64,000 bases of DNA from Reyranella sp. (GCF_004296935.1 NZ_SCVH01000083.1:1-64000); one strand, 5' to 3'; counted from the stretch's first letter, positions 1-11,646 are shown. Notes: generated from the letters alone by a model not told the origin. A program made the numbers and translations.

Positions 1-121
1 CAACGCGCGGCTGATCGTCGAGCTGATCCAGCCGATCGCCATGGACGAGGGCCTGCGCTTCGCCATCCGCGAGGGCGGCAGGACCGTCGGCGCAGGCGTC
101 GTCACCAAAGTCGTGAAGTAA
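1..121 (+). CDS. tuf: Elongation factor Tu, C-terminal end (partial)
   Basis: The last 39 codons of a gene cut by the window start, reading [20 protein letters not shown] and ending in [10 protein letters not shown]. This is the classic end of EF-Tu domain III, the GTPase that delivers aminoacyl-tRNA to the ribosome. The first complete codon is at base 2. Its position 28 nt before rpsJ is the usual str-S10 junction in Alphaproteobacteria. Only the C-terminus is visible, so nothing can be said about the G domain. Confidence 0.95.
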   Translation, partial: NARLIVELIQPIAMDEGLRFAIREGGRTVGAGVVTKVVK

Positions 122-149
122 ACATACCGACGACAGGCGAGTAGACATC

Positions 150-470
<321 letters not shown>

Positions 471-501
471 GCGAACAGGGATAAGGGAAGAGGAACAGAC
501 C

Positions 502-1224
502 ATGCGTTGCGGTCTCGTCACCCAGAAGGTCGGCATGACCCGCGTCTTCAACGACGCAGGCGAACACGTGCCCGTCACCGTTCTGAAGGTGGAAACGCTG
601 CAGGTTGTCGCCGTCCGCTCGGAAGAGAAGGACAAGTACACCGCGGTGCAGCTCGGCTACGGCAAGGCCAAGGTAAAGAACGTGACCCAGCCGATGCGCG
701 GTCACTTTGCCAAGGCCAAGGTCGAGCCGAAGAAGAAGCTCGTCGAATTCCGCGTCGCCAAGGACGCCGTCCTCGAGGTCGGCGCCGAGCTGGTGCCCAG
801 CCATTTCGTGGCTGGCCAGTTCGTCGACGTCGTCGGCACCACGATCGGCCGCGGCTTCACCGGCTCGATGGTTCGCTGGAACTTCCACGGCCTCGAAGCC
901 AGCCACGGCGTCTCGGTCTCGCACCGTTCGCACGGTTCGACCGGCAACCGTCAGGATCCCGGCCGCACGTTCCCCGGCAAGAAGATGGCCGGTCACTACG
1001 GCAACGAGCGCGTGACCACGCAGAACCTGAAGGTCGTCGCCGTCGATGACGAGAAGGGTCTGCTGCTGGTCTCCGGCGCCGTCCCCGGCGCGAACAACAG
1101 CTATGTCATCGTCAAGGACGCCTCCAAGCGCGCCCGCCCGAAGGATGCCCCGTACCCGGCCGGCCTGCGCAAGGCTGCCGCCGAGCCGGCCGCGCCCGCG
1201 GCCGATGCGGCTCCGTCGGCCTGA
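502..1224 (+). CDS. rplC: 50S ribosomal protein L3
   Basis: L3 is an early-assembly 50S protein near the peptidyl-transferase centre. The ATG at 502 gives [16 protein letters not shown], the standard L3 N-terminus, preceded by a purine-rich AAGGGAAGAGG ribosome site. The open frame extends upstream over the end of rpsJ, but that extension is not L3-like. The extended loop [20 protein letters not shown] is the family signature. The 240 residues end in an Ala/Pro-rich tail typical of alphaproteobacterial L3. Confidence 0.96.
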   Translation: MRCGLVTQKVGMTRVFNDAGEHVPVTVLKVETLQVVAVRSEEKDKYTAVQLGYGKAKVKNVTQPMRGHFAKAKVEPKKKLVEFRVAKDAVLEVGAELVPSHFVAGQFVDVVGTTIGRGFTGSMVRWNFHGLEASHGVSVSHRSHGSTGNRQDPGRTFPGKKMAGHYGNERVTTQNLKVVAVDDEKGLLLVSGAVPGANNSYVIVKDASKRARPKDAPYPAGLRKAAAEPAAPAADAAPSA

Positions 1225-1234
1225 GGATAGGATC

Positions 1235-1855
1235 ATGAAGCTCACGGTCAAAACCATTGAAGGCGGCAGCGCCGGCGAGATCGATCTCGCCGATGCGGTG
1301 TTCGCCGTTCCCGTCCGCAAGGACATCCTGCATCGTTGTGTCGTGTGGCAGCTGTCGCGCCGTCAGGCGGGCACGCACAAGACCAAGGGGCGCGCCGAGA
1401 TCACGGCGACGGCCAAGAAGATGTACGCCCAGAAGGGCACCGGTCGCGCCCGTCACGGCAACGAGGCGGCCCCGCAGTTCCGCGGCGGCGGCAAGGCGTT
1501 CGGCCCGGTCGTGCGCAGCCATGCCAGCGACCTGCCGAAGAAAGTGCGCAAGCTCGCGCTTCGGTCGGCGCTGTCGGCCAAGGCCGCCGAGGGCAAGCTG
1601 ATCATCGTCGACCAGGCCGCCCTGGCAGAGCCGAAGACGGCCAAGCTGACGGCCCATTTCGGCAAGCTCGGCATCTCGAGCGCGCTGATCATCGCCGGCG
1701 CCGAGGTCGACACCAATTTCGCACGCGCGGCGTCCAACATCGCCCACATCGACGTGCTGCCGCAGCAGGGCGCCAACGTCTACGACATCCTGCGCCGCGA
1801 CACGCTCGTGCTGACGCGCGATGCCGTCAAGCATCTCGAGGAGCGTCTGCAATGA
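1235..1855 (+). CDS. rplD: 50S ribosomal protein L4
   Basis: L4 lines the polypeptide exit tunnel with L22. The ATG at 1235 ([18 protein letters not shown]) lies 10 nt after rplC. The long tunnel loop with KGTGRARHG and the C-terminal region ending VKHLEERL fit the family, as does the length of 206 residues. Its stop overlaps the rplW start by four bases (ATGA), which implies translational coupling. Confidence 0.96.
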   Translation: MKLTVKTIEGGSAGEIDLADAVFAVPVRKDILHRCVVWQLSRRQAGTHKTKGRAEITATAKKMYAQKGTGRARHGNEAAPQFRGGGKAFGPVVRSHASDLPKKVRKLALRSALSAKAAEGKLIIVDQAALAEPKTAKLTAHFGKLGISSALIIAGAEVDTNFARAASNIAHIDVLPQQGANVYDILRRDTLVLTRDAVKHLEERLQ

Positions 1856-2175
1856 GCGCCAAGCGGTATCCGGTCGAAGCCGTCTCGCGCGCGCGGATGT
1901 ACGAAGTCATCCGTTCGCCGCTGATCACGGAAAAGACCACCAACGGCTCCGAGCACAGCCAGGTGACCTTCCGCGTCTCGAAGGATGCGACCAAGCCGGA
2001 GATCAAGCAGGCCATCGAAGGCCTGTTCAAGGTCAAGGTGAAGGCCGTGAACACCGTGACGGTGAAGGGCAAGAGCAAGGTATTCCGCGGCCGTCCGGGC
2101 GTGCGGAGCGACTGGAAGAAAGCGATCGTCTCGCTGGTCGATGGTCACAAGATCGACGTGACCACGGGCTTGTAG
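1852..2175 (+). CDS. rplW: 50S ribosomal protein L23
   Basis: L23 sits at the tunnel exit and docks SRP, trigger factor and SecYEG. The core starts [16 protein letters not shown] and includes the basic loop [13 protein letters not shown]. The ATGA-overlapping start gives 107 residues. An internal ATG at the MYEV position would give a shorter protein nearer the usual size, so the N-terminal 15 residues are uncertain. Confidence 0.94.
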   Translation: MSAKRYPVEAVSRARMYEVIRSPLITEKTTNGSEHSQVTFRVSKDATKPEIKQAIEGLFKVKVKAVNTVTVKGKSKVFRGRPGVRSDWKKAIVSLVDGHKIDVTTGL

Positions 2176-2191
2176 GACGGGGGAACGAGAC

Positions 2192-3022
2192 ATGGCACTT
2201 AAAACTTACAAGCCGATCACGCCGTCGCTTCGACAGCTGGTCATCGTCGACCGTACGGGCCTGTGGAAGGGCAAGCCGGTCAAGGCGCTGACGCAGGGCA
2301 AGAGCAACACCGGTGGGCGCAACAATCACGGCCGCATCACCAGCCATCACATGGGCGGTGGTCACAAGCGCCGCCTGCGCACCATCGACTTCAAGCGTCG
2401 CAAGTTCGATGTCGCGGCCACGGTCGAGCGCATCGAGTACGATCCCAACCGGACAGCCTACATCGCGCTGCTCAAGTACGCCGACGGCGAGATCGCCTAC
2501 ATCCTGGCGCCGCAGCGCCTGAAGGCGGGCGACCAGGTCGTCTCCGGCGAGCGCGTCGACATCAAGCCGGGCAACGCCATGCCGCTCGGCAACATGCCGG
2601 TCGGCACGATCGTCCATAACGTCGAGCTCAAGAAGTCCGCCGGCGGCAAGCTCGCCCGGTCGGCCGGCAACTACGCCCAGCTCGTCGGCAAGGATGCGGG
2701 CTACGCCCAGATCAAGCTCAGCTCGGGCGAACTGCGCCTCGTGTCGGGTGAGTGCCTGGCCACGGTCGGCGCGGTCAGCAACCCCGACAACCAGAACATC
2801 GTCATCGGCAAGGCCGGCCGCCAGCGCTGGCTCGGTCGCCGCCCGCACGTCCGCGGCGTCGCCATGAACCCGGTCGACCATCCGCACGGCGGCGGCGAAG
2901 GCCGCACCTCGGGCGGCCGCCATCCGGTCACGCCGTGGGGCAAGCCGACCAAGGGCAAGAAGACACGCAAGAACAAGGCGACGGACAAGTACATTATCCG
3001 CAGCCGTCACTCGACGCGCTGA
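2192..3022 (+). CDS. rplB: 50S ribosomal protein L2
   Basis: L2 binds 23S rRNA and supports subunit association and peptidyl transfer. The 276-residue product shows [17 protein letters not shown] in the N-terminal third and the highly conserved [13 protein letters not shown], which contains the functionally important histidine, near the C-terminus. Length and motifs are canonical. Confidence 0.97.
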   Translation: MALKTYKPITPSLRQLVIVDRTGLWKGKPVKALTQGKSNTGGRNNHGRITSHHMGGGHKRRLRTIDFKRRKFDVAATVERIEYDPNRTAYIALLKYADGEIAYILAPQRLKAGDQVVSGERVDIKPGNAMPLGNMPVGTIVHNVELKKSAGGKLARSAGNYAQLVGKDAGYAQIKLSSGELRLVSGECLATVGAVSNPDNQNIVIGKAGRQRWLGRRPHVRGVAMNPVDHPHGGGEGRTSGGRHPVTPWGKPTKGKKTRKNKATDKYIIRSRHSTR

Positions 3023-3039
3023 CGGTAGGAGGCAAGAAA

Positions 3040-3318
3040 GTGGCACGTTCCGTTTGGAAGGGCCCGTTCGTTGACGGGAGCCTGATCAAGAAGGTCGAAA
3101 AGGCGAGCCAGACCGTGCGCAGCGAAGTGATCAAGACCTGGTCGCGCCGCTCGACGATCCTGCCGCAGTTCGTCGGCCTGACGTTCGCCGTCTACAACGG
3201 CCGGAAGTTCATTCCGGTGAACGTCTCCGAGGAGATGGTCGGTCACAAGCTCGGCGAGTTCTCGCCGACCAGGACCTTCACGTCCCATTCGGGAGACAAG
3301 AAGGTTTCCAGGGATTAG
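3040..3318 (+). CDS. rpsS: 30S ribosomal protein S19
   Basis: S19 is in the head of the 30S subunit near the A site. Translation starts at GTG ([14 protein letters not shown]) behind a GGTAGGAGG ribosome site; no nearby ATG gives the family N-terminus. The 92 residues include [11 protein letters not shown] and [13 protein letters not shown], both invariant S19 blocks. Confidence 0.96.
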   Translation: MARSVWKGPFVDGSLIKKVEKASQTVRSEVIKTWSRRSTILPQFVGLTFAVYNGRKFIPVNVSEEMVGHKLGEFSPTRTFTSHSGDKKVSRD

Positions 3319-3323
3319 ATGCG

Positions 3324-3710
3324 ATGAGCAAGCAGCCCACCCCACGCCGCGAGGCGGACAACGAGGCCAAGGCCGTGTTGCGCGCCGTGCGCGTCAGCCC
3401 GCGCAAGCTCGATCTCGTGGCCGCCACGATCCGCGGCAAGAAGGCATCGTTGGCCGTGAACGAGCTGACCTTCTCCAAGAAGCGCATCGCCATCGACGTG
3501 AAGAAGGCGCTGAATTCGGCCATCGCCAACGCCGAGAACAACCACAATCTCGACGTCGATCGCCTGATCGTCGCCGAGGCGTCGGTCGGCAAGGGGCTGG
3601 TCATGAAGCGGTTCCAGACGCGCGGCCGCGGCCGTTCGGCCGGGATTATCAAGCCGTTCGCTCATCTGACCATCGTGGTGCGCGAGCGCGCCGAGGCGGA
3701 GGACAAGTAA
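3324..3710 (+). CDS. rplV: 50S ribosomal protein L22
   Basis: L22 forms part of the exit-tunnel constriction with L4. The 128 residues include [18 protein letters not shown] and the C-terminal hairpin [19 protein letters not shown]. The start ATG is 5 nt after rpsS. The stop codon abuts the rpsC ATG with no spacer. Confidence 0.96.
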   Translation: MSKQPTPRREADNEAKAVLRAVRVSPRKLDLVAATIRGKKASLAVNELTFSKKRIAIDVKKALNSAIANAENNHNLDVDRLIVAEASVGKGLVMKRFQTRGRGRSAGIIKPFAHLTIVVRERAEAEDK

Positions 3711-4430
<720 letters not shown>

Positions 4431-4436
4431 GACGCC

Positions 4437-4856
4437 ATGCTGCAACCAAAGCGCACCAAGTACCGCAAGGCCTTCAAGGGCCGCATCAGCGGCGCTGCCA
4501 AGGGCGGCTTCAACCTCGACTTCGGTTCCTACGGGCTGAAGGCGATGGAGCCGGACCGCCTGACGGCGCGCCAGATCGAGGCCGCCCGCCGTGCCATCAC
4601 GCGTCACATGAAGCGTGCCGGCCGCGTGTGGATCCGCGTGTTCCCGGACGTGCCGGTGTCGAAGAAGCCGGCTGAAGTCCGCATGGGCTCCGGCAAGGGC
4701 GCGCCCGAGTTCTGGGCGGCGCGGGTCAAGCCCGGCCGCATCCTGTTCGAGCTCGAAGGCGTGCCGGTGATCGTCGCCAAGGAAGCCCTGGCGCTGGCCG
4801 CGGCCAAGCTGCCGATCAAGACGCGCTTCGTCGCCCGCGCCGGCGCCGGAAGCTGA
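4437..4856 (+). CDS. rplP: 50S ribosomal protein L16
   Basis: L16 organises the A-site region of 23S rRNA. It starts [16 protein letters not shown] and has the conserved [20 protein letters not shown] and the [19 protein letters not shown] segment, which carries the arginine-rich loop near the PTC. 139 residues, six bases after rpsC. Confidence 0.97.
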   Translation: MLQPKRTKYRKAFKGRISGAAKGGFNLDFGSYGLKAMEPDRLTARQIEAARRAITRHMKRAGRVWIRVFPDVPVSKKPAEVRMGSGKGAPEFWAARVKPGRILFELEGVPVIVAKEALALAAAKLPIKTRFVARAGAGS

Positions 4857-4867
4857 GGGAGTTGGAC

Positions 4868-5059
4868 ATGAAAGCCAGCGATCTGCGTCCCAAGACCAAG
4901 GACGAGCTCAAGAGCGAGATGGGCAACCTCCGCAAGGAGGCGTTCAACCTGCGTTTCCAGAAGGCCGGTGGCCAACTGCAGAAGACTGCCCGCGCGCGCC
5001 ACGTGCGCCGCGACATCGCCCGCATCAAGACGGTGCTGGGCGAAAAGGCCGCCGGTTAG
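4868..5059 (+). CDS. rpmC: 50S ribosomal protein L29
   Basis: A small two-helix protein at the tunnel exit contacting L23. The ATG at 4868 gives [18 protein letters not shown] and 63 residues, the family size. A TTG two codons earlier is open but adds nothing conserved. The [12 protein letters not shown] segment is the L29 signature. Confidence 0.95.
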   Translation: MKASDLRPKTKDELKSEMGNLRKEAFNLRFQKAGGQLQKTARARHVRRDIARIKTVLGEKAAG

Positions 5060-5071
5060 GGAGCCATATAA

Positions 5072-5320
5072 ATGCCGAAGCGTATCCTGGAAGGCGTCGT
5101 CGTCAGCGACAAGATGGACAAGACCATCGTCGTGAAGGTCGAGCGGCGTATTCAGCACCCGATCTACAAGAAGTTCATCCGTAGATCGAAGAAGTATCAC
5201 GCGCACGACGAAGCCAACGTCTTCAAGGGCAAGGTTGGCGAAATCGTGCGCATCCGCGAGTGCCGCCCGCTGTCCAAGACCAAGAGCTGGGAAGTTCTAG
5301 TCGAGGCTGTGAAGGCCTAG
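5072..5320 (+). CDS. rpsQ: 30S ribosomal protein S17
   Basis: An OB-fold protein binding 16S rRNA helix 11. The 82 residues show [20 protein letters not shown] and [18 protein letters not shown], the S17 signature. This is the last gene of the classical S10 group, and the cluster continues into the spc group with an 18-nt spacer. Confidence 0.96.
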   Translation: MPKRILEGVVVSDKMDKTIVVKVERRIQHPIYKKFIRRSKKYHAHDEANVFKGKVGEIVRIRECRPLSKTKSWEVLVEAVKA

Positions 5321-5338
5321 CGGAACGGAGCAAAGATC

Positions 5339-5707
5339 ATGATTCAGATGCGTACCAATCTCGAGGTCGCCGACAATTCAGGCGCCCGTCGGGTCCAGTG
5401 CATCAAGGTGCTCGGCGGCTCGCGCCGCAAGTACGCCAGCGTCGGCGACGTCATCGTCGTGTCGATCAAGGAAGCCATTCCACGCGGCCGCGTGAAGAAG
5501 GGCGAGGTGCATCGCGCCGTCGTCGTTCGTACGTCGTTCGCGCTGCGCCGCGCCGACGGCAGCGCCATCCGCTTCGATCGCAATGCCGCGGTCCTCATCA
5601 GCAAGCAGGATGAGCCGATCGGCACCCGTATCTTCGGACCGGTGACGCGCGAACTGCGCGCCAAGAAGTTCATGAAGATCATCTCGCTTGCGCCTGAGGT
5701 GCTCTAG
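5339..5707 (+). CDS. rplN: 50S ribosomal protein L14
   Basis: L14 forms intersubunit bridge B8 with 16S rRNA. Exactly the usual 122 residues, starting [20 protein letters not shown], with ending [18 protein letters not shown]. First gene of the spc segment. Confidence 0.97.
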   Translation: MIQMRTNLEVADNSGARRVQCIKVLGGSRRKYASVGDVIVVSIKEAIPRGRVKKGEVHRAVVVRTSFALRRADGSAIRFDRNAAVLISKQDEPIGTRIFGPVTRELRAKKFMKIISLAPEVL

Positions 5708-5709
5708 CC

Positions 5710-6033
5710 ATGGCCAACAAACTCAAGATCAAGAAGGGCGACCGGGTGAAAGTCATCACCGGTGGCAGCAAGGGCAAGGTGGGAGATGTGCTCCGCGTGC
5801 TTCCGAAGGAGCAGCGCGTCGTCGTCTCCGGCGTCAACATGATCAAGCGCCACACCAAGCCGAGCCGGACTGAGTCCGGCGGAATCATCGAACGCGAGGC
5901 CACGATCCACGTCTCCAACGTGGCCCTGCTGGATCCCAAATCGGAAAAGCCGACGAAGGTCGGGTTCCGGTTCCTTGAAGACGGCCGTAAGGTGCGCTTT
6001 GCGCGCGCCTCCGGCGAGACCATCGACCGCTAG
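5710..6033 (+). CDS. rplX: 50S ribosomal protein L24
   Basis: An assembly-initiator protein with an N-terminal KOW fold ([20 protein letters not shown]). The 107 residues also carry [12 protein letters not shown]. Two bases separate it from rplN. Confidence 0.96.
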   Translation: MANKLKIKKGDRVKVITGGSKGKVGDVLRVLPKEQRVVVSGVNMIKRHTKPSRTESGGIIEREATIHVSNVALLDPKSEKPTKVGFRFLEDGRKVRFARASGETIDR

Positions 6034-6044
6034 GAGAACGGGCC

Positions 6045-6587
6045 ATGCCCGCGCGACTGCAAGAACACTACGCCAAGACCCTCCGCGAAGCGCTGACCAA
6101 GGAGTTCTCCTACAAGAACCCCTTCGAGGTGCCGAAGCTGGAGAAGATCGTGATCAACATGGGCGTCGGCGAGGCGGTCAACGACCGCAAGGCCGTCGAC
6201 GGCGCGGTTGCCGACCTGACGGCGATCACCGGCCAGAAGCCGGTCGTCACCAAGTCGCGCATCTCGATCGCGACCTTCAAGCTGCGCGAGGGCATGGCGA
6301 TCGGCGCCAAGGTCACGCTGCGCCGCGACCGCATGTACGAGTTCGTCGATCGGCTGATCAACATCGCCCTGCCGCGCGTCCGCGATTTCCGCGGGCTCAA
6401 CGGCAAGTCGTTCGATGGCCGCGGCAACTTCGCCATGGGCCTCAAGGAGCAGATCGTGTTCCCCGAGATCGATTACGACAAGGTCGACCAGGTGCGCGGC
6501 ATGGACATCATCATCTGCACGACTGCGAAGACGGACGCGGAAGCCCGAGCGCTTCTCCGCGGCTTCGACTTCCCGTTCGTGAACTGA
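6045..6587 (+). CDS. rplE: 50S ribosomal protein L5
   Basis: L5 binds 5S rRNA and the P-site tRNA. The 180 residues include [19 protein letters not shown], the [13 protein letters not shown] block and [17 protein letters not shown]. Standard size. Confidence 0.97.
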   Translation: MPARLQEHYAKTLREALTKEFSYKNPFEVPKLEKIVINMGVGEAVNDRKAVDGAVADLTAITGQKPVVTKSRISIATFKLREGMAIGAKVTLRRDRMYEFVDRLINIALPRVRDFRGLNGKSFDGRGNFAMGLKEQIVFPEIDYDKVDQVRGMDIIICTTAKTDAEARALLRGFDFPFVN

Positions 6588-6601
6588 GGCCGGAGAATCA
6601 A

Positions 6602-6907
6602 ATGGCCAAGACAAGTTCCGTCGAGAAGAACAACCGGCGCGCCAGGATGGCGAAGCAATTTGCCGGCAAGCGCGCCAAGCTGAAGGCGATGGCGGTCGAC
6701 GACAAGCTGTCACCGGAGGATCGCTTCGGCGCCCGGCTCAAGCTTGCCAAGCTGCCGCGCAATTCCTCGCCGACGCGCATTCGCAATCGCTGCGAGCTCA
6801 CGGGCCGTCCGCGGGCCGTCTATCGCAAGTTCAAGCTCTCGCGCCTTGCGCTGCGTGAGCTCGCCTCGTCGGGCGCCCTGCCCGGCGTCGTGAAGTCGAG
6901 CTGGTAA
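6602..6907 (+). CDS. rpsN: 30S ribosomal protein S14, zinc-independent type
   Basis: S14 of the 30S head. The product is 101 residues, the long form, with a single Cys ([17 protein letters not shown]) and no CxxC pairs. It therefore belongs to the zinc-free class rather than the short zinc-binding one. The start [11 protein letters not shown] is preceded by a GGAGA site. Confidence 0.96.
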   Translation: MAKTSSVEKNNRRARMAKQFAGKRAKLKAMAVDDKLSPEDRFGARLKLAKLPRNSSPTRIRNRCELTGRPRAVYRKFKLSRLALRELASSGALPGVVKSSW

Positions 6908-6923
6908 CGGGGGACCGTAGACC

Positions 6924-7319
6924 ATGATGACAGATCCCGTCGGCGATTTGCTGACACGCATCCGCAACGGCCAGTCGGCACGCCTAGACAGCGTGACCGC
7001 GCCTGCCTCGCGGCTGCGCTCGAACGTTCTCGATGTGCTCCAGCGCGAGGGCTATATCCGCGGCTGGTTCGAGGAAGAGCTTCGCCCTGGCGTGAAGGAG
7101 CTTCGCATCGAGCTGAAGTACGACAACGGCAAGCCGGTGATAAAGGAGATCAAGCGCGTCTCCACCCCTGGTCGCCGAGTCTACTCGAAGATCCGCGAGT
7201 TGCCGCGCCACTTCAACGGCCTCGGCATCTCGATCCTGTCCACGCCGCGCGGTGTCATGTCCGACGCCGAGGCGCGCGCCGCCAATGTCGGCGGCGAAGT
7301 CATCTGCAAGGTGTTCTAG
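6924..7319 (+). CDS. rpsH: 30S ribosomal protein S8
   Basis: A central-domain 16S binder that also represses the spc operon in E. coli. The 131 residues begin [17 protein letters not shown], with [18 protein letters not shown] at the C-terminus. Either of the two adjacent ATGs could serve as start. The stop is two bases before rplF. Confidence 0.96.
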   Translation: MMTDPVGDLLTRIRNGQSARLDSVTAPASRLRSNVLDVLQREGYIRGWFEEELRPGVKELRIELKYDNGKPVIKEIKRVSTPGRRVYSKIRELPRHFNGLGISILSTPRGVMSDAEARAANVGGEVICKVF

Positions 7320-7321
7320 CC

Positions 7322-7855
7322 ATGTCGCGCGTCGGCAAAAACCCGGTTCCCATTCCCGCCGGTGTCACCATCGAGCTCAAGGGCCAGCATCTGAAGGCCA
7401 AGGGCAAGCGGGGCGAGCTTCAGCTTACGGTGCACGACGATGTGTCGGTCGCCAAGGAGGGCGAAGCGCTCGTCTTCAAGCCGCGCACCGAGAGCCGCCG
7501 CGCCCGCATGCAGTGGGGCACGGCGCGCAACCTCGCGAGCAACGTCGTTCGCGGCGTGTCGGAAGGCTTCACGATCAACCTCGAGATCAACGGCGTCGGC
7601 TATCGTGCCCAGGCCGATGCCAAGATGCTGAAGCTGCAGCTCGGCTACAGCCACGACGTCGAGGTCCCGATTCCGGCCGGCATCCAGATCAAGGCGCCGA
7701 AGCCGACCGAGGTCGAGATCAGCGGCGCCGATCGTCAGAAGGTCGGGCAGCTCGCGGCCAATATCCGCAGCCTGCGCCCGCCCGAGCCCTACAAGGGCAA
7801 GGGCATCAAGTATGCCGACGAGAAGATCCGGCGCAAAGAAGGCAAGAAGAAGTAG
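7322..7855 (+). CDS. rplF: 50S ribosomal protein L6
   Basis: L6 sits near the sarcin-ricin loop and the factor-binding site. The 177 residues start [15 protein letters not shown] and end with the invariant [20 protein letters not shown] followed by a Lys-rich tail. Confidence 0.97.
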   Translation: MSRVGKNPVPIPAGVTIELKGQHLKAKGKRGELQLTVHDDVSVAKEGEALVFKPRTESRRARMQWGTARNLASNVVRGVSEGFTINLEINGVGYRAQADAKMLKLQLGYSHDVEVPIPAGIQIKAPKPTEVEISGADRQKVGQLAANIRSLRPPEPYKGKGIKYADEKIRRKEGKKK

Positions 7856-7869
7856 AGGCGAGACCCAAC

Positions 7870-8232
7870 ATGTCCGATCGCAACGCTCTATTCGCCCGCC
7901 GCCAGCGGCGCACGCGCTACGCGCTGCGCCAGGCCGCCGGCGGCCGCCCTCGCCTCAGCGTGTTCCGCTCGGGCAAGCACATCTACGCCCAGGTCATCGA
8001 CGACCGGAAGGGCCTGACCCTGGCCGCCGCCTCGTCGCTCGACAAGGACGTCAAGGGCAAGCTCAAGACCGGCGCCGACAAGGGCGCGGCCGCCGAAGTG
8101 GGCAAGCTGATCGCCCAGCGCGCCGTCGCCGCCGGCGTCAAGGAAGTCGTCTTCGACCGCGGCGGCTACATGTATCACGGCCGCGTTGCAGCGCTGGCCA
8201 ACGCCGCCCGTGAGGGCGGCCTGTCGTTCTGA
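7870..8232 (+). CDS. rplR: 50S ribosomal protein L18
   Basis: A 5S rRNA-binding protein. The ATG at 7870 gives 120 residues with the basic N-terminus [11 protein letters not shown], then [18 protein letters not shown] and [20 protein letters not shown]. The frame is open far upstream over rplF, but only this start fits the family. Confidence 0.96.
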   Translation: MSDRNALFARRQRRTRYALRQAAGGRPRLSVFRSGKHIYAQVIDDRKGLTLAAASSLDKDVKGKLKTGADKGAAAEVGKLIAQRAVAAGVKEVVFDRGGYMYHGRVAALANAAREGGLSF

Positions 8233-8246
8233 TCGGGAGTTAGCAC

Positions 8247-8828
8247 ATGGCTCGTTCACCCGGCGGTTCCGGCCGTTCCCCACGTGATCGCGATCGGGGC
8301 CGTGACCGCGACGAGGACAACGAACTGACCGACAAGCTGGTCACCATCAATCGCGTCGCGAAGGTGGTGAAGGGCGGTCGTCGCTTCGCCTTTGCCGCGA
8401 TCGTCGTCGTCGGCGACCAGCGCGGTCGTGTCGGCCATGGCGCCGGCAAGGCCCGTGAAGTTCCCGAGGCCATTCGCAAGGCGACGGAAGCCGCCAAGCG
8501 TGCGCTGATCCGCGTGCCGCTGCGCGACGGCCGCACGCTGCATCACGACGTCAAGGGCCGGTTCGGCGCCGGCAAGGTGACGCTGCGTTCGGCTCCGGCC
8601 GGTACCGGCATCATCGCCGGCGGCCCGATGCGCGCCGTGTTCGAGACGCTCGGTCTCAAGGACATCGTCGCCAAGTCGGTTGGCACGTCCAATCCGCACA
8701 ACATGATCAAGGCGACGTTCAAGGCGCTCGAGCAGCTCAACTCGCCGCGCATGGTCGCCACCCGCCGCGGCAAGAAGGTCGGTGACCTGCTCGGCCGTCG
8801 CGACGAGACCGTCGTCGAGGCGGCGTAA
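8247..8828 (+). CDS. rpsE: 30S ribosomal protein S5
   Basis: S5 is at the mRNA entry site and affects decoding fidelity. The 193 residues have a basic N-terminal extension, the [20 protein letters not shown] double-stranded-RNA-binding block and [20 protein letters not shown]. Confidence 0.97.
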   Translation: MARSPGGSGRSPRDRDRGRDRDEDNELTDKLVTINRVAKVVKGGRRFAFAAIVVVGDQRGRVGHGAGKAREVPEAIRKATEAAKRALIRVPLRDGRTLHHDVKGRFGAGKVTLRSAPAGTGIIAGGPMRAVFETLGLKDIVAKSVGTSNPHNMIKATFKALEQLNSPRMVATRRGKKVGDLLGRRDETVVEAA

Positions 8829-8839
8829 GGAATACGACC

Positions 8840-9034
8840 ATGGCTGACAGCAAGAAGATCAAAGTCACCCAGACGGGTAGCCACATCGGCCGCACCGAGG
8901 ATCAGCGCGCAACGCTGATCGGCCTGGGACTGAACAAGCGCCATCGCAGCCGCGAACTCGTGGATACGCCCGAGGTGCGCGGCATGATCAACAAGGTGCG
9001 TCATCTCCTGCGCATCGACGAGGAAGCGCGCTAA
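8840..9034 (+). CDS. rpmD: 50S ribosomal protein L30
   Basis: A 64-residue protein with the L30 signature [20 protein letters not shown] and [11 protein letters not shown]. Its stop codon lies inside a 7-bp hairpin that precedes rplO. Confidence 0.95.
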   Translation: MADSKKIKVTQTGSHIGRTEDQRATLIGLGLNKRHRSRELVDTPEVRGMINKVRHLLRIDEEAR

Positions 9035-9050
9035 CCGCCGATTGGCGGTT
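9033..9050 (+). other. Intercistronic hairpin rpmD/rplO
   Basis: AACCGCC-GATT-GGCGGTT, a perfect 7-bp stem with a 4-nt loop that begins inside the rpmD stop codon. No T-run follows, so it is not a full intrinsic terminator. It may mark RNA processing or tune rplO translation. Confidence 0.5.
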
Positions 9051-9070
9051 GTGGCGCGGAGGACCGAACG

Positions 9071-9550
9071 ATGAGACTGAACGAAATCGCTGACAATCCC
9101 GGCTCCCGCAAGGGCCGCATGCGCGTCGGCCGCGGCATCGGCTCCGGCAAGGGCAAGACTGCCGGCCGCGGCGTCAAGGGACAGAAGTCCCGCACCGGCG
9201 TTGCCATCAAGGGCTTCGAGGGCGGCCAGATGCCGCTCTATCGCCGCATTCCCAAGCGCGGCTTCCGTCCGCCGCACCAGAAGACCTGGCAGGTGGTGAA
9301 CCTCGGCACGCTGCAGAAGGCGATCGACGACAAGAAGCTCGATGCCGGCAAGCTGATCGACGCCGCCGCGCTGGTGGCCGCCGGTCTGTTCAAGAATGCG
9401 TCAGACGGCGTCCGCCTACTTGGCAAGGGCGAGCTCAAGACCAAGATCGAAGTGAAGGTCGCGGGCGCCTCGGCGTCGGCGATCGCCGCGGTCGAAAAGG
9501 TCGGCGGCAAGATCGAACTGCCGCCCAAGCCCGTCGCCGAGGCGGCCTGA
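9071..9550 (+). CDS. rplO: 50S ribosomal protein L15
   Basis: An internal 50S assembly protein. It starts [20 protein letters not shown], has the [20 protein letters not shown] glycine/basic extension and [18 protein letters not shown]. 159 residues. Confidence 0.97.
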   Translation: MRLNEIADNPGSRKGRMRVGRGIGSGKGKTAGRGVKGQKSRTGVAIKGFEGGQMPLYRRIPKRGFRPPHQKTWQVVNLGTLQKAIDDKKLDAGKLIDAAALVAAGLFKNASDGVRLLGKGELKTKIEVKVAGASASAIAAVEKVGGKIELPPKPVAEAA

Positions 9551-9566
9551 GCCAGACGGCGTCAAT

Positions 9567-9584
9567 GGGGGCGTCGTCTCCCCC
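9567..9584 (+). other. Hairpin between rplO and secY
   Basis: GGGGG and CCCCC arms enclose an 8-nt loop and are followed by TTGTGT. This is a short G/C stem with only a poor U-tract, at most a weak attenuator lowering secY expression relative to ribosomal proteins. The secY start lies 26 nt further on. Confidence 0.4.
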
Positions 9585-9609
9585 TTGTGTCGTTCACGCG
9601 TGAGGTTTC

Positions 9610-10956
9610 ATGGCATCCGCCGCCGAGCAACTTGCATCCAACCTGAACTGGGGCGCGATCGGTAAGGCGACCGAGCTGAAGAAGCGCCTGTGGTTTACCT
9701 TGGGTGCGCTCGTCGTTTTCCGTCTCGGTGCCTACATTCCGGTACCCGGTGTCGATCCCGCGGCGCTGGCCGAGATCTTCGCCCAGAACGCCGGCGGCAT
9801 CGCCGGCCTTCTCGACGTGTTCTCCGGCGGTTCGATCGGGCGCATGTCGGTGCTGGCACTTTCGATCATGCCGTATATCTCGGCCTCCATCATCATGCAG
9901 ATCCTGACGACGGTCGTGCCGTCGCTCGAGGCGCTGAAGAAGGAAGGCGAGGCGGGCCGCAAGAAGATCAATCAATACACGCGCTACGGCACGGTGATCC
10001 TGGCGGCCTTTCAGGCCTACGCCATTTCCGCCGGCCTGGAGAGCCAGGTCGCCACGGCAGGGCCGGTCGTGATCGATCCCGGCCTGTTTTTCCGCTTCGT
10101 CACCGTGGTCACCTTGGTCGGCGGGACGCTCTTCCTGATGTGGCTGGGCGAGCAGATCACTGCCCGCGGCGTCGGCAACGGGGTTTCGTTGATCATCTTC
10201 GCCGGCATCGTGGCGGCCCTTCCTGGCGCCCTGATCCAGACCCTCGAACTCGGCCGCACCGGCGCGCTCTCGGCACTGTTCATCATCGCGCTCATCGTCG
10301 GCGTGGTGGTGGTGGTGGCCGTCGTCGTGTTCGTCGAGACGGCGCAGCGACGGATCGTGGTGCAGTATCCCAAGCGCCAGGTCGGCAACCGCATGTATGG
10401 TGGCGAGGCCTCGCACCTGCCGCTCAAGATCAACACGTCGGGCGTCATTCCCCCGATCTTCGCGTCGTCGCTGCTGCTCTTTCCGGCGACCATCGCCTCG
10501 TTCCAGGGCAACACCGGCGAGGCCGGATGGGTACAGTGGATCGCCACCTGGCTCGGGCACGGACAGCCGCTCTATCTGCTATCCTATGTCGGCCTGATCG
10601 TCTTCTTCTGCTTCTTCTACACCACCGTCGTCTTCAATCCGGTCGACACCGCCGACAATCTCAAGAAGAACGGCGGCTTCGTACCCGGCATCCGGCCGGG
10701 CAAGAATACGGCTGAGTACCTGGAATACATCCTCAACCGGCTGACGGTGATCGGCGCCCTCTATCTTTCGGCGGTCTGCATTCTGCCGGAGCTCCTGATC
10801 GCCCGTGGCGGTGTGCCGTTCTACTTCGGCGGCACCAGTCTCCTCATCGTGGTTTCCGTCACGCTCGACACCGTGACCCAGGTGCAGTCGCATCTGCTCG
10901 CTCACCAGTACGAGGGTCTCATCAAGAAGGCCCGGCTGCGCGGTAAGGCTCGATGA
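9610..10956 (+). CDS. secY: Preprotein translocase subunit SecY
   Basis: The channel-forming subunit of SecYEG in the inner membrane. The 448 residues contain about ten hydrophobic segments. Family landmarks include [10 protein letters not shown] after TM1, the plug-region [32 protein letters not shown], and the cytosolic loop [20 protein letters not shown]. The stop overlaps the adk start (ATGA). Confidence 0.97.
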   Translation: MASAAEQLASNLNWGAIGKATELKKRLWFTLGALVVFRLGAYIPVPGVDPAALAEIFAQNAGGIAGLLDVFSGGSIGRMSVLALSIMPYISASIIMQILTTVVPSLEALKKEGEAGRKKINQYTRYGTVILAAFQAYAISAGLESQVATAGPVVIDPGLFFRFVTVVTLVGGTLFLMWLGEQITARGVGNGVSLIIFAGIVAALPGALIQTLELGRTGALSALFIIALIVGVVVVVAVVVFVETAQRRIVVQYPKRQVGNRMYGGEASHLPLKINTSGVIPPIFASSLLLFPATIASFQGNTGEAGWVQWIATWLGHGQPLYLLSYVGLIVFFCFFYTTVVFNPVDTADNLKKNGGFVPGIRPGKNTAEYLEYILNRLTVIGALYLSAVCILPELLIARGGVPFYFGGTSLLIVVSVTLDTVTQVQSHLLAHQYEGLIKKARLRGKAR

Positions 10957-11603
10957 ACATCATCCTTCTTGGTCCCCCCGGCGCGGGCAAGGGCACCCAG
11001 GCCCAGCGGCTCCAGCAGGAGCTCGGCATGGTCCAGCTTTCGACCGGCGATATGCTGCGCGCCGCCGTCGCGTCGGGCAGCGAGCTCGGCAAGAAGGCCA
11101 AGGGCATCATGGAACGCGGCGATCTGGTGCCGGACGAACTGATCGTGGGCCTTATCGAGGACCGTATCGCCCAGCCGGATTGCGCCAAGGGCTTCATCCT
11201 CGACGGCTTCCCGCGAACACAGGCCCAGGCCGAGGCGCTCGATCGCATGCTGGCAACCAGCGGCGCCAAGCTCGACCGGGTGGTCGAGATGGAGGTCGAC
11301 GAAAAGGCGCTGACCGAGCGCATCGTCGGCCGATTCAGCTGCGCCAAGTGCGGTACGGGCTACCACGACAGTTTCAAGCGGCCCAAGGTCGAGGGTGTCT
11401 GCGACGTCTGCGGCAGCAAGGAATTCACCCGGCGCAAGGACGACAATGCCGAGACGGTGAAGACCCGCATGGCCGCCTACCGGGCCCAGACGGAGCCCCT
11501 GTTGCCCTACTACGGCGTCCGGGGGGTGCTTCGGAAGGTCGATGGGATGGCGCCAATGGATACTGTTTTCCGTCAAATCTCCGCCGTTTTGGCAGGGACT
11601 TGA
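10953..11603 (+). CDS. adk: Adenylate kinase, long form with zinc-type LID
   Basis: Interconverts ATP + AMP and 2 ADP. P-loop [10 protein letters not shown] at residues 7-16, the AMP-binding region STGDMLRAA and DGFPRT. The 216-residue long form has a LID with four cysteines (CAKCG and CDVCG), which in this family binds structural zinc. Translationally coupled to secY, the usual alphaproteobacterial arrangement. Its stop codon lies just before the promoter that serves rpsM. Confidence 0.97.
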   Translation: MNIILLGPPGAGKGTQAQRLQQELGMVQLSTGDMLRAAVASGSELGKKAKGIMERGDLVPDELIVGLIEDRIAQPDCAKGFILDGFPRTQAQAEALDRMLATSGAKLDRVVEMEVDEKALTERIVGRFSCAKCGTGYHDSFKRPKVEGVCDVCGSKEFTRRKDDNAETVKTRMAAYRAQTEPLLPYYGVRGVLRKVDGMAPMDTVFRQISAVLAGT

Positions 11604-11618
11604 CAAGCGTGAGTTCCG

Positions 11619-11646
11619 TTGACTCGGGGGCGCAGGTACCTATAAT
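11619..11646 (+). promoter_or_regulatory. Sigma70-type promoter for rpsM-rpsK-rpoA-rplQ
   Basis: TTGACT and a perfect TATAAT are separated by 16 bp. They lie in the 121-nt gap between adk and rpsM, the longest gap before the rpsK/rpoA junction. Transcription would start near 11653 and leave a leader of about 70 nt. This is a near-consensus promoter by sequence; activity is inferred. Confidence 0.75.
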
